Shown: positions 33,819-45,515, counted from the stretch's first letter. The stretch: 64,000 bases of DNA from Bursaphelenchus xylophilus (GCA_904066235.2 CAJFCV020000004.1:6758001-6822000); one strand, 5' to 3'. Made by a program: numbers and translations. The notes: a model not told the origin generated them from the sequence alone.

Positions 33819-36800
33819 ATGGCATGGAGAAATCAGCCAAATACTTGCGCTTCTCCATGTCCACGTGCAGTCCCCTCGACAAGTGCGTCTCGGATGCTGG
33901 AATCATATGAAATATCCGATGATTTACAACGTCGCCATATTCAGGTAAATAAAATGGCTGGTTTTGAATATTTATAGGCTTTGGAAAGGAAATATGGAGG
34001 AAAGTTGAGAGCCCATTCCGCTGCCACCAAGATCCAAAGGGCCTTTCGTCTGTATCGTCTGCATAAACAGTTCCGATCAGTGGTGACACGGGAATCAAAT
34101 CTGCCCTCCGAGTTCTCACCTAGGTCATTGGAAACCGAATTTCTGTATGGGAAGTCGATGAACGATGCCTTTCCACTGGTTCGAGGAACGGCCACGGTCT
34201 CCCAGCCGGTTCTAAAGTAAGTTCGGTTTGTTTTTGTTGCCCTAGTTTAGGTATGCACGACGTAACTGAGCTTTTGAGACAACCTGTAATAAATCAACAT
34301 TCGCGGTGTTTTTAGGTATCAGGCAGCTAATTCTCTCCGCGCCCAGTTATTTGTCGAACGATCAGTAATATCACCACGCAAGAATTCCACACCGCTAGCA
34401 GAAAACATGATTCAGAACTCAGGAAATGGGAGTAGTTCGTCCCGAGGCTTTGCAGAGCTGATGTCGCCACGTCTCAGTCAGCGACACGCCTTCGGATCGC
34501 CGTATGGCAGCAATGTTTATTCGAATTCGATGTCGCCATCTGTTTGGGTGCCCCAGCGCGGGAAGAAGACCGATTTGAGGAGTCCGTCGCCTTGCTCCCG
34601 AGTTCAAGATCCTCCATTTTCCTTGAGCGACGGCCACGCCAATCTGAACCACACGAATAGCCTGCCACGCCTGGACGGGGCCCGCAAATTTAAGTCGAAT
34701 CTGGATTGTCGGCCAGGGTAAGAAGGGCTTATTAAATGGTGGGTGCGCGGCTTTTTCGATCCGCGAGGTTTCCCTTCCGGTGGCCGAATAACTGAAAGGA
34801 ATGGCAGGGGTCGCCCTTATTTATTTACTGATGTTCTGATGATTTTTCTCGTCTTTTTATCTCTGGGTGTGCGTTCAGAACCCAATCCCATTTCGTTTGA
34901 AGCGCCGTTTTATCAGTGGATCTACACAAAAACCGTGTTGGCACTAAGTTAAATGATTTTAAAGACAACGTTTACTTCTAATTATTTTTTTTGGTCCCAA
35001 TTTATACCAGAAATGTCAGAGAGCTTTTTTTTCGATAGTTTCTAAGTATGCCTTTTCGTTATGAAATCAAAATAACTCTTTTTTATTATTCGGTGGGTCT
35101 CTTATATCACAAATTTCTCATCGCCGGTCTTGCTCCCCTGATCCCTCCGATTTCCCGTAATATTTATTTATTTTCAGTATGCCAAGCAACGGGGATATTA
35201 CCCAGTTTAAACAGACATCGGGCGGCTCTGTTCTCTGTTCTCAGAACGCGTCGGTCTCGCTGAATGTGAATGCTGAAACTTCGTATTCGATAAGGTCAAC
35301 CAAAGAAAGTGATCTGCATCGTCGTCGACTCTACAGAATCGCTCTTAACTTCTTTAACAAAAAGCCGGATAGAGGGATCCGACTGCTTATCGATTGGGGA
35401 TTTGTCGATGAAAACCCGAATGCCATAGCTAAGCTATTTTTGAGTCGGCGAGGACTGGGAAAACAGATGATCGGCGAGTTTTTGGGCACGCTAAGATCAA
35501 CTTTCCACGCGCAGATCCTAGAAGATGTCCTATCGCAGATATCTATGCATAATGTGGAGGTGGATTCGGCTTTGAGAGAGATGCTGCATTACTTCCGACT
35601 TCCAAGCGAAGCACAGAAGATCGACTACGTCATGCAGGTAAGGAAACTGGTCAGCTTTCGTATTGCGCAAAGCGTTACGTAAAGCGTTTGTATGAATGTG
35701 TCGATCATTAAGCCGTTTTGAAGAGGGGGACTTGAATTGATCGCATGAGGGGAGTATTATTTGTGAAGAGTCGGGTTAACAGTCTGATAAGAGGATTTCC
35801 TCGTAAGAACAAGCGAGTAGTAAGGAAATAATTTTTGCAGGCCTTTGCACGTCGATATAAACAATGCAATGCCGGCAGATTACCTCCAGAGATCACAACC
35901 GATGCCATATACATCTTGGCTTTTGCTACCATTATGTTGAATACAGATTTGCATTCTCCCTCGATGAAAGAAAGCAAGAAAATGACCGTTGACGAATTTG
36001 TTCGGAATACTTGGAGAGCTGACGACAGTAAAATGTTTGAGAGGTAATCCTTTTTATACCTTTATTGCCACTTTTTTTGTTTTAATTATTTTTTTATGTT
36101 CAGAGAAATGCTAGTCGGAATCTATGACCGGGTTAAGGAGAATGAAATCAGATCCGGCAGTGATCATGTTGGCCAAGTACTCAAAGTCGATCAGAGTATT
36201 GTTGGAAAAGACAAGCCCCTGTTGGTAGAACAACACCGACGTCTGATATGTTATTGCCGACTGAATCAGATAGCCGATCCCAACAAGAAACAGGCCATTA
36301 CTGCCCATCAACGCGAGATCTTCTTGTTTAACGACGTCGTGTTGATCACGAAGAATGTGAATAAAAAGAAGACCAGTACGCAATATGTTCTCAGACTGTG
36401 GAGTCCACTAATTGGAGCGACGATTCAACCATTCGAGAATCAGTATTACTCTTATGGATTGAAGTTTTCTCTGCCAGGGAGTCCAGTGTTGTATTTCAAT
36501 GCTAAGAATGGAGATGACAGGTGAATAATTGAAACCTAAATTACTCTAAATTTAGGTGCAAATTTATGGCTGATGTCAAAGAGTCTGTCGCCGAATCCAC
36601 TGAAATGGAACAACTCAGACTAAAATTTGAGTTGGACAAGCAAAGAGATGGCGATCAGAGAGCTTCGATGAATCATCTACACAGAACTGACAGCCAAAGG
36701 GATTCGGGACTTCCAGATCTTGATCAAAGTTCTCCACTGATGAGTCGAAACTCAGATTCTTCCTTTCGGAACGTCGGGCTTTCGTCGACCTCTTCAACCG

Positions 36801-36985
36801 AATACAATACCCCTCAGAAATGTTCGCAACAGCCAAGTTATTCTTCTGCCGCTGGTCCCCGAACTCCGATTCATGTAGTACAATCTCCAACTGGGGTTGC
36901 CCCTTTAGCCCCAAATGGACGCCGTCTTAGCTTCAATTCTCTGGATTCGGGCATGGTGGAGGAGAACAATGAATTCTCCATCTAG
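33819..36985 (+). CDS. BRAG/IQSEC-type Arf guanine-nucleotide exchange factor
   Basis: Seven exons (33819-33944, 33978-34216, 34316-34717, 35178-35637, 35841-36043, 36104-36520, 36556-36985) join in phase to 758 residues. Order: SDDLQRRHIQALERKYGG, an IQ motif (AATKIQRAFRLYRLHKQF), a Ser/Pro-rich linker, a Sec7 domain (about 290-480; LFLSRRGLGKQMIGEFLG with the catalytic glutamate region, and FATIMLNTDLHSPS), a PH domain (REIFLFNDVVLITKN) and a disordered Ser-rich tail. This is the IQSEC/BRAG architecture; such proteins load GTP on Arf6/Arf1 at membranes and synapses. Translation at 33819 begins in the only frame that stays open into exon 2; a TTGCAG acceptor lies 3 bases upstream, so a spliced leader or another 5' exon may join there. 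Confidence 0.93.
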
Positions 36986-37383
36986 ATCCTCCTAATCTTC
37001 CCACTTTTACATCCCCATTCTTTTGGATTAGATGTTTTTACTCAGGTCTTCTCTGTCAGACTTTATATTGCTTCAAGACTAACACGACCCAGTGTTTCCT
37101 CGAGTAATACTTTCCTTTCTGCTCATCGATCGGCAGCGCCGATTTTGTCTATAATATAACAAGATGTACAAATTGAATGAATAGATAGACGGGTAGCCTT
37201 CCCTAGGTTCGCTTCTCTTTTCCCATCACTTACTACATCTCTCACGTGTATTTAAGCGTATTCATGCAATAAAACTCGGCGTTTTATGCTCAGTTCTTGT
37301 ATCTTGTATGTATATCGGTTATTTACGTTTATTATTTTAACATGCAGTAAACTTTTATCATATAATGTGTTCTGTTGTCAGTA
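36986..37383. other. Short intergenic spacer
   Basis: This 398-bp gap holds the Arf-GEF 3' UTR, with a likely polyadenylation signal AATAAA at about 37268. A TCTGTTGTCAG acceptor ends three bases before the next start codon, consistent with trans-splicing of the downstream gene. Confidence 0.5.
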
Positions 37384-37830
37384 ATGACAGAGAATTCGGC
37401 CGCCAATAAGACTAGCGAAATGGCCAAGAGAATGTTTAGTTCGGCGAGGAAGAGGAAACTTGAAGAGACGACCGAAAAAGAAATAAATCAGAAAGCTGGG
37501 ACCAGTGATAGTAACGATAACAGTGCTGATGCAAAGACCACAGAAAGAGATGAGCTTCTACGGCAGAAAGCCAAACAAGCATTGCTAAGAGAATCTGCCA
37601 GAGGGAAGCAACGAGCTGAACGGATGGGTTCGGAAGGATGGTAGGCAATTCAAAAACTGCTGATTCTTTTAGACTTTTTCAGGATTCGGCCGACCTCGCT
37701 CAACACAAACAAGATATTCCTCAACAGGATGGTACAATCTACATTATCGAAGTCCTTGCAAAGACCTCAGCCTTCGACGAAACATACCGATAAATCTCAC
37801 AACGACCTCAATAAATCCACCAAATCATAA
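37384..37830 (+). CDS. POLR1D isoform-2-like nuclear protein
   Basis: Two exons (37384-37640, 37683-37830) give 134 residues. The conserved core is LLRESARGKQRAERMGSEGW, followed across the intron by IRPTSLNTNKIFLNRMV. This matches, in order and spacing, the core of the alternative protein produced from the vertebrate POLR1D locus (isoform 2: ELL-EAKRGK-RAE-MG--GW then -L--TNKRFL--T), which shares no sequence with the RNA polymerase subunit itself. Here it stands as an independent gene. The flanks are charged and disordered (RKRKLEETTEKE). Function is unknown. Recognition is by motif memory, without a search. Confidence 0.65.
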
Positions 37831-37884
37831 ATGGTACAGTATTTATATTAAATAATTGTTAGAAAGTGATGGGAGATCTGAAGA

Positions 37885-40840
37885 TTAATATACTTGAGAG
37901 ATAGTCTTGTTGGCGGCGTCGAATTTAAAGTGATTGGTTTGGAAGGTTCGGCTGCTGTAGAAGCTGTCCAAATTTCCGAGTTTCATTTCTTTTGCCTAAA
38001 ATAATGTAGTGAAGACATAATACGAAGCTAACGATTACCTTTTCCAAAAGATCCGATTCCTTGATGACAATCTGAGCGTTTTCATCGTCTTGAGAGTGGC
38101 GAGATTTCTCGAAGAACCTCTTTTGTCTGATCATCTGTTTCAGGTAATACATCAGAATCTCGTTGACATCGCGTTTGAAGTTGAGTTGACGAGTGAATTT
38201 CTGCAAGAGATTTAAATTAGCATAAATAATAAAAGACGCTAATTCTTATGTGTTATTTACCTGTCTCATCTGCTTCATGACGGATGCCTTTTGGGTGTTG
38301 ATGAAGCATTCCAGGAGAATCCTCGTCACCGCCTTCATGTCCTCATCGGTAACATATTGTCTCAAAAACAACTTAGCATGGGCTTCGGCCATTCTAATCA
38401 TAGATTCGGCACTTCGGAGGGTCACAACAACTGAGCCAGTGACCTTAGATTGTTCTCTGAGCTCGGAATATAATCTCATTACACTGTCTTCGGAGATTTG
38501 AAGTTTCGGATGGACGTTCTCCCGGGCATAAGCAATGTATTTCCTGAGTAATTGCTGAGGAATAAACTCAATACCAGTGATTTCATCTCGAGTCGGCATC
38601 GCCGGTTCTTCACTTCCATTGATCTTCTGCTCATCCGGGTGCATTCGACGATGATTGTTGATTACAAAGTCGGCCAGCAGATCATCTTCCGTCGAATCTA
38701 CAGTATCCCTTACCACACAGAGAATGTCGAAACGGGAAAGAATGGGCTCAGTCAGGCCAACATTATCAGCAAAGGTCCTGCTGGAATCGTACCTGCCGCC
38801 GATGGGATTGGCCGCCGCAATCACAGTGCATCTGGCCCTGAGGGAGGTTACAATACCTGCTTTGGAGACTGAGATGGACTGTTGTTCCATAGCTTCGTGA
38901 ATGGAAGTACGATCATGATCCTGCATTTTGTCGAACTCATCGATCAGACAGACTCCTTGATCAGCCAACACCATGGCACCAGCCTCCAGAGTCCATTCTC
39001 GGGTAACTGGATGGCGTTGAACATAAGCCGTCAGGCCAACAGAAGAGGCACCTTGGCCAGTGGTGAGGACAGAACGCGGAGCCAGATGAGAGACGTATCT
39101 TAAGAACTGGGACTTGGCTGTTCCTGGATCTCCACAGAGAAGGACATTGATATCTCCCCTGAGCGTATGCTTTCCATGTGGATTCTTGGGCTCCCCTCGG
39201 AACAGGGCCAATGCAATCGCCTTCTTAATGTCATCATGGCCGTAAATGGTTGGGGCGATACTGGCAAAGATACGATCAGCAATCTGAGGGTCCTTGGAGA
39301 GTTCCCTAATCAACTTAATGTCCTCATCGGTCAGTTCATCAGATTCCAATTGGTCCTTGCAGATGATGTGATTGGCCAAAATCATAGTGTTAAAGACGGG
39401 GAATCCTTGCTTATTGTTCATCGAACCATCATAATTACTAGTATAAATACCAGTTAGCTCCTAGAAAAATATTACAGAAGCCATATATAAACTTACAATA
39501 ATATCACCAGGTTTACAAGAATCACAGAGATCTCCGAGAAGAATAACATCCTTCGAACGTGGCAATCTTCCAGCGGCAACAAGATTTGGACTTTCTTGGA
39601 TTGTGATGCGTTGGTAATTGTGGTATACAGTCTGCAAGTATAACTCAACCGTTTCTGCGACTTACCTCTTCAACGTTCAAGGTAAATGGACCTCGACTTT
39701 GACAAGAAGGACAAGTTGTGGGCTTTGATTCCTCATCCTGTCTCTGAATGAAAGGACCAATCACATAAGAACAGGCTTCACAATTGTATTTGGCGACAGT
39801 CAGTTGTGGCAAGATTCCGGTAGTTATGGTGACAACGCCAGTCGTTTTTATCAATGTGTTAAGATGGATGTGACGTAGAGACCGGATCTCTTCTTCAACT
39901 GGGAGACCCCGGATTCTAACAGAAACCAGAGGAGTAACTTTGTGATACCACGAGAAGATTGAGTTTACAACGGCAGTAGCGGCATTATCAAGACGTTTCA
40001 ACACTTGAACAGGAGCTTCAGGCAAGAAATAGCAAATGTTAGTTTCTCCACCTTCCCCAGCAAGATCAGCAAACTCTACTTCAATGCTCTCCTTATTATG
40101 AGCGGCCATCTCTTTGATAACGCTAATGTACTTCAATTGACCTTTATCATCTTTGAACGATCGTAAAAAATGCTTGAACCTAAATTTCAAACAGATTAAT
40201 AAAGCCAAATCTGTAATACCTTCGTTCAATTTCCCTTCCAACAGCCTCATCGCTCACGTGATCTCGGACAGTACGATCTCTCAGATTCTCAAGAGTATCG
40301 ATGGGAATGTCCTCTTCTTCCTCGACTTCCATCTCAACTTCGTCGTCGGCTTCTTTTTGGCGGCGACGTCTTCGGCGACGAGTTTCTTCTTCGTCTCCAG
40401 ATTCATAGAACAGCTACAAGAATAAAATTAAACATAGGAAATATATCCCTACTTCTCCGTCCATGCCCAAGTTATCTCTTTCGGCCATTTCCCTTTCAGC
40501 TGCCCTTCGGGCTCCAAATGAGATTTCCGAGACATCTTCATCATCCAATCCACTAGCCGAAAGCTGATCCAATTCAGGCTGAGGGCGATAGTCTCTAAAA
40601 AAAAAGGTAACCGAGGATTGATAGCACTTACCGCATCATATCATCCCCAAATAGATCTTCTCCATCTTCTTCCTCTAATTCATAGTTTTCTCGTTCATCT
40701 CCAAACAATTCAGCGATATCATCGTGATCCGTACGAGGACTCATGGCATCCACGTTCTGAGATCCATGATTTCCCGAGGGCCCAGACGAAACTCCAGCAG
40801 AAGAAGCAATACTTTGATTTTCATCGTTATGATCACTCAT
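37885..40840 (-). CDS. mcm-2: DNA replication licensing factor MCM2
   Basis: Eight exons (40840-40632, 40594-40453, 40413-40220, 40179-39666, 39631-39497, 39460-38261, 38200-38039, 37995-37885) join in phase to 888 residues (human 904). The acidic N-terminus with [20 protein letters not shown] is MCM2-specific (histone-binding region). A C4 zinc finger (CEAC...CPSC) is at ~318-345. The AAA+ core has Walker [14 protein letters not shown] (~508), Walker [11 protein letters not shown], sensor [11 protein letters not shown] and the arginine finger [22 protein letters not shown] is also typical of MCM2. It is a subunit of the MCM2-7 helicase loaded on origins in the nucleus. A TTGGCGCG (E2F-like) site lies about 110 bp upstream of the start. 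Confidence 0.97.
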
Positions 40841-40948
40841 GATGAAGGTTTTAATAAGACGAGAGTTAGTTTATCACAGTTACGACCAAGAAGAGAGTGT
40901 CAATTGACGAATAAAGTGCAGACTTATTTCGAGCACATTTCGAAAATA

Positions 40949-40960
40949 ATTGGCGCGCCT
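40949..40960. promoter_or_regulatory. E2F-like site upstream of MCM2
   Basis: ATTGGCGCGCC contains TTGGCGCG, close to the E2F consensus TTTSSCGC, and sits about 110 bp upstream of the MCM2 start. MCM genes are classical E2F targets in animals. The match is to a short consensus and could be chance, though CG-rich motifs are rare in this AT-rich gap. Confidence 0.45.
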
Positions 40961-41275
40961 TTCTGTGATTAGCGAACTGCGCCCTATCATTTCCGCTTGT
41001 TTCGTTTATTTTATACGCGGAATTATTGCGTAACTTGATGACATAAGACCTGCTTGATGACATTATTTATGATACCTTGACTCTACACATAAAAAATCCA
41101 AATACTTTTTAAATGAAGTTTAGATTGACCTCATTATTCCAAAGTTATAAAGGCAACATTTAGTACGAAATGTTAAACACAAAAGGTTACGTTTAGACGT
41201 GCTGATATTTATTTATGATCAACAATTAGCTTTTCTGTGCAATATGAAGGTTCTCCTATCGGACGATGATTTCAG

Positions 41276-41417
41276 CTTATCAGGTCTGGAATCAGCCAAT
41301 TTTTGTATTCTTTTTTTTCCGCCGGGGATTTGATCTTCGACCCACGTTGTTTTAATCATAATTTTGCGAAATGATTAGGGGCAGGAACTTTGTACAATGG
41401 GGAATGCTCTTATCAGT
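41276..41417. promoter_or_regulatory. Two GATA-factor sites upstream of the saposin gene
   Basis: TCTTATCAGT at 41408-41417 is the exact reverse complement of ACTGATAAGA, the extended intestinal GATA (ELT-2-type) site of nematodes. A second TGATAAG (as CTTATCA) lies around 41277-41283. They are about 315 and 450 bp upstream of the saposin-like start codon. Confidence 0.5.
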
Positions 41418-41730
41418 CGATAATCAACATTATTTGGATTGATTGTTTAGTAAGCGGGAGGCAGGGCTTTGTTTATGGGGTCATATGATTGTTGGCCATT
41501 TGTGTGGACTGTCAGTGACCTTTCGAAACGATGATTTCGCTGGGAACAGCTGGTGTTCGGAGAATGTGGATGGCCTTGGTCTCTCTTCTTCTAGCAGATA
41601 TTCTTTTGATCATTGGGAGATGGGTTGCTTTAAACTGTTTCCAGTAATTGATTCTGCGTTCCACTTCCCAATTTACAGATTCAAAGTCTTCCTGTTTCTA
41701 CCTTTATCTGCAATTTAATTATTTTAGAGA

Positions 41731-44010
41731 ATGAACCGTTCCGTGATCGCCCTCGGTCTTATGGCCGTTCTGGCCTATGCCCATATCGATGATCAGGAGG
41801 TTCTTCTGAAGGAAAACAGAATCCCCAAGATCCCCCATCCAGAATTCGGATCAGTCTGTGATGAATGTCAGGTGATTATCAAGAAGATCGTGGAGGCTGC
41901 CAAGGATCCCACCAAACTGGCCGAACTTAAACTGATCCTCTCTGCTCTTTGCCATGAAACTTCTTACGAAGAGGAATGCCACGTATTCGTCAGCAAACTC
42001 GATCTTTTTTTGGACAAACTTCTTCCTTATTTGGTACGTATTTCTCAAAAATTAGTGTAAAAATAAGTGCGAAAATGATCGCAACCTTTACCATTAGGAA
42101 ACTAAAGCTAAGCTGTGTGAAACTTAGGGGTCTACCAGTTTTCGTACTGGCCCAATGTGCACAGCCAAAAGTGTTTTACCAACTAACCGTAGCCATATCA
42201 GAAATGAGTTGTCATTACCGCCAAACCTTTTTTAGCGAGTCGGAAGGGTTGGAGTGGGTGTCAAAGAGTAACAACAAATTTTTTAGACGGTTAGCCAAAA
42301 AAAAAGTCCGGTTGAATAGTTAAACTATATTAATTCACAGATAATAGTAACGGTAGGCATCTTCGACAATCATAAAAAAATTGGTTTTGATTTGGGCCAA
42401 TTCCCGGAACTGCCCCAAATGAAAAACCCTACATGAAATCTATTGCAAATGTTAACATGATTTTTGTGTTTTCAGAAGGATTCTGAAAAATTCTGCACTG
42501 AAATGCATCTGTGCAAGAACTCCAAGATCGACATGTTCCACAGAATTGGATTACTGTATGCCAAGAAATACGTAGGAAAGTTGGATAACTCTGTACGTTC
42601 AAGTGCTGTTCTCAAAATAGAACCAAAATATAAACAGGGCGAATCATTCCGATATTACAGAACAACTTGGTCTGCGAAGAATGTCAATTTGCTGCTGGAG
42701 AACTCCAAAAAGTTGTAGATGACAGGGAAACCCAAGCCAAGGTCCGCCAATTCCTCAGCGACAATGTCTGCAAACATTTGGGACAGTATCAAGGCTCTTG
42801 TGACATCCTGGTCGATGACTTCTTGCCCGAACTCTTCCAGGAACTCCACACCCTTCTCAACGACCCCAAAGAGGTATGATTTAAATGTCTGGATTATGTA
42901 CATATTCTGTTTAGTTCTGTGAGCATCTCCAACTCTGCAGAGCCGAGCAGTTGTTGAACAAAGAAAAGGTTAGCCGTCGTCTCATCAAGCATGTCATGTC
43001 CAACTAAGTAGCCCCTCTCTTTTCAGCGATGCAGAATTAATATTTTGATAAAGCTTTAAAAAATAATAATTTAGGCCGAGATTCCCGTAGAAGGCGCGTT
43101 TAAGGCGTTGATGGAGAGAGTAAACTCCGTCTCCGATGAGAATCAATTCTCGGGTTTGGGTTGTATTCAGTGTAAGATCTTCGGCGGGATCTTGTTGAAG
43201 CATCTGCGAGAGGATAAAAATACGGTAGGCGGAGAGCAAGAGATCCCCTCCGTTTGCATTCCATGTTTGAATTATTTCCTTAGCTTATGTCATCAAATCA
43301 AAATTGCATCTAGAGACCATTATGACGGTCGTGTTGTCCAAAAAAGTCGGTTTAAAGTCAGTTGTCATCCCGCTCGTGCCGTTCCGATGCCGCTTCTCAG
43401 ATCCCCATCCTAATGGATCGAAAAATGATTTTTTTGAAGAAAGCCTTAGGCGATGATCTCCGTAAATTGGTGTGCCCAATCCTCCCCAAGCATTGGTTCG
43501 AGGGATGCGAGGACTTCCTCAACTTCTACGCTCAGCCTACAGTATTCCTGGCGTTGTCTCAAGTCACCGAACAAAAGTTGTGTAAGGCGATCCATGCCTG
43601 CGATGACAGCACTTGTAAGTCAAAAAATACATCAGCGAACATATCTTTAATTACGAATCAAATTGGTTATACTCAATTACTTATTAGTCTAATTATGAAT
43701 AGTGATCGGAGAGGACACTCTGGCCAAGGCTGCCGGCCTTGATTGTGCCCTCTGTCACTCCTTTTCCAAACTCTTGGGACATGAATTGGAGCAACCAGAA
43801 GTCCGAATTCAACTGGTTCAAGAGGCCAAATCCTATGTCTGTGGAAATATTTTTGTGTTCAAGGAGCCCTGCAAGAAGATGATGACCAATTTCATGTCCA
43901 GTGTCCTCCTGAAGGTGCTCCGTTACATCGAAAGCAATCAGTTCTGTCCCGTAAGTAGCTCTAATCAACTGATAACAGCCAATTATTTATAGTTAATCCA
44001 TCGCTGCTAG
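41731..44010 (+). CDS. Four-domain saposin-like (SPP/prosaposin-type) secreted protein
   Basis: Eight exons (41731-42033, 42476-42592, 42661-42873, 42915-42968, 43075-43224, 43440-43614, 43703-43950, 43993-44010) join in phase to 425 residues. After a signal peptide (MNRSVIALGLMAVLAYA) come four saposin-B domains, each starting CxxC (CDEC, CEEC, CIQC, CALC) and each closed by C-x5-C (CTEMHLC, CEHLQLC, CKAIHAC, CPLIHRC); the last exon encodes only LIHRC. Saposin-like proteins bind lipids; nematode versions act in gut digestion and antibacterial defence. Two ends are possible: reading through the weak donor at 42969 ends at 43005-43007 after VSRRLIKHVMSN, giving a two-domain protein. The acceptor at 43439 (TTTGAAG) is atypical and the least secure junction. 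The start is preceded by TTTTAG plus three bases. Confidence 0.82.
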
Positions 44011-44143
44011 AACAAGGGAATGTGATGATAACATATCGGGAGAGCAATCCAAGAGGTTAAACTTAAAAACAAGTGCTTTTTTAAATATTAAAAGTATAGT
44101 AACAGTAAGATTGTATCGGCAAAATGTTTATTCCATCCAATAA

Positions 44144-45016
44144 TCAGACAATTCCCGTGCCAGAGAACACATCTACAAGTTGTTTGATCAGGTATTCTGC
44201 ATGATTGATGGCCAGATACGAAGACCCATTGTTGTTGGCGAAATCCTCGGGCAAATAACCCTTGATGTCCACTGAGGAGACCTTGGGGAGATCCTTTCCA
44301 CTCTGCAGGAACACATTGAACTTCTTCACCTTCTCCAAATAATCCAAAGATCCCAGTTCGGGGATCTCGCAGATGAATATTTGGGCCTGGGGAGAGAGTT
44401 GAATCAACGTTTTGATGAGGAAAACCATCTGATTACTCAATTCCGTCAAGTCCCAATGAATCAGCCAGCCGGGGTCGGGCAAAACAATCAGCTGCTGCAA
44501 CTTCTTCCAGTCCCCGGGATGTTGTTGGAGCTGTAAAAAGATGACATCTTTTTGCATATTATCAAGGTCTAAAAGGACATTATCCACCATCAGTAATATG
44601 GGAAATCGAACCGTTTCCACGAAAGAGGGGATCGAAATGAGGCCGACTGAGGCCACGGTCATCTGATAGGACTCCTTGGTGGGATAGGGACCCGCGACTA
44701 GCATCAGACTCGACTTGAATTCGGCGACGTCCTGCAGGAAAGTGCACTTCTGATGGTCGGACGACTTCTCTGATCGCAAAAGAGGGACGTCGCTCTCCTT
44801 CAATGCCTCGATCAACAGCAGCCCACACTTGTCTGCAAACCTCAACGCTTTTTCCTTCAACTCATCGCTAATCTCAGTGCCGCTGCCAAATTTGAATTCC
44901 CAAAGTTTGGAATTTACTGCAAGAATGGTGATAAAAGCATAAATCTTACAGTTTCGGAGGGCACAATTCACTCCAGAATCAGCGGCAGACTGTTCCTTTT
45001 GCTCTCTCTCCGCCAT
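44144..45016 (-). CDS. Unrecognised soluble protein (possible GDSL/SGNH-like)
   Basis: A nearly intronless open frame of 291 codons starts at 45016 (MAEREQKEQSAADSG). It may contain one 33-nt intron (44917-44949; TGTAAGAT...TTCTTGCAG), which would replace CKIYAFITILAV with L. There is no signal peptide or membrane helix. Hydrophobic beta-like segments alternate with helices (RFPILLMVDNVLLDL; AQIFICEIPELG), and one segment, ...SSYLAINHAEYLIK, is reminiscent of the late Asp/Asn-x-x-His region of SGNH hydrolases. A convincing catalytic GDS block is absent, so that idea is weak. The 3' end faces the saposin gene, 133 bp away. Confidence 0.6.
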   Translation of the reverse strand: MAEREQKEQSAADSGVNCALRNCKIYAFITILAVNSKLWEFKFGSGTEISDELKEKALRFADKCGLLLIEALKESDVPLLRSEKSSDHQKCTFLQDVAEFKSSLMLVAGPYPTKESYQMTVASVGLISIPSFVETVRFPILLMVDNVLLDLDNMQKDVIFLQLQQHPGDWKKLQQLIVLPDPGWLIHWDLTELSNQMVFLIKTLIQLSPQAQIFICEIPELGSLDYLEKVKKFNVFLQSGKDLPKVSSVDIKGYLPEDFANNNGSSYLAINHAEYLIKQLVDVFSGTGIV

Positions 45017-45515
45017 TTCCAACACCAATCAACGGCTGCATGGAAATTGGGCGCTGTGAAATTGGGCTCATAGTCAGTATGAAAGTCGGGTGCTGGGGAA
45101 GTGGCCGCATTTCTTATATCCTCCTTTTTCACTTTCGCGCCTACTATACACACATGCGTTCCCCTTCTCTGAATTTGATTCGCCCAATTTCCATGCAGCC
45201 CAACCGCTAAATGAAAAAAGACGAAAATCCAAAAAAAATTAGGGAAATTAAAATGCACTGTGCGGAGGAAAATTGCGATGTGCGCTGTGCAATGTTGGCG
45301 ACAAAGATTTCGTCGGTGATCGTCATTGTTGCACGGTGCAGTCTTGAAAAACTTGCACTGTGCAAAAGGTTGCCCTTCTTGCGACGTCTCTGCACAGTGC
45401 AAACAAGGCGTTCTCGCTGATCAGTCATTTTGCGCGACATGTCGCATCAAATTATGATATTCTACATAATTGGCGACTTTGTGACGATGAATAAACAGAA
45501 ACCCCCATGTTTTAT
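45017..45515. other. Spacer with clustered GCACTGTGC-like motifs
   Basis: The 500-bp gap upstream of the preceding gene contains five copies of a near-palindromic 9-mer within 150 bp: GCACTGTGC (45255), GCGCTGTGC (~45281), GCACGGTGC (~45333), GCACTGTGC (~45354) and GCACAGTGC (~45392). No coding exon is seen. Confidence 0.5.

Larger units (their letters stand above)
40841..41730. other. Divergent intergenic region, MCM2 / saposin
   Basis: About 890 bp between the starts of MCM2 (-) and the saposin-like gene (+). It contains an E2F-like site near MCM2 and two GATA-type sites nearer the saposin gene, listed separately. No exon chain is seen. Confidence 0.6.

Noticed and set aside
33824..33910. 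Start MEKSAKYLRF for the Arf-GEF gene
   Set aside because: That frame hits a stop before the exon's donor; the frame from 33819 continues into the conserved ALERKYGG block.
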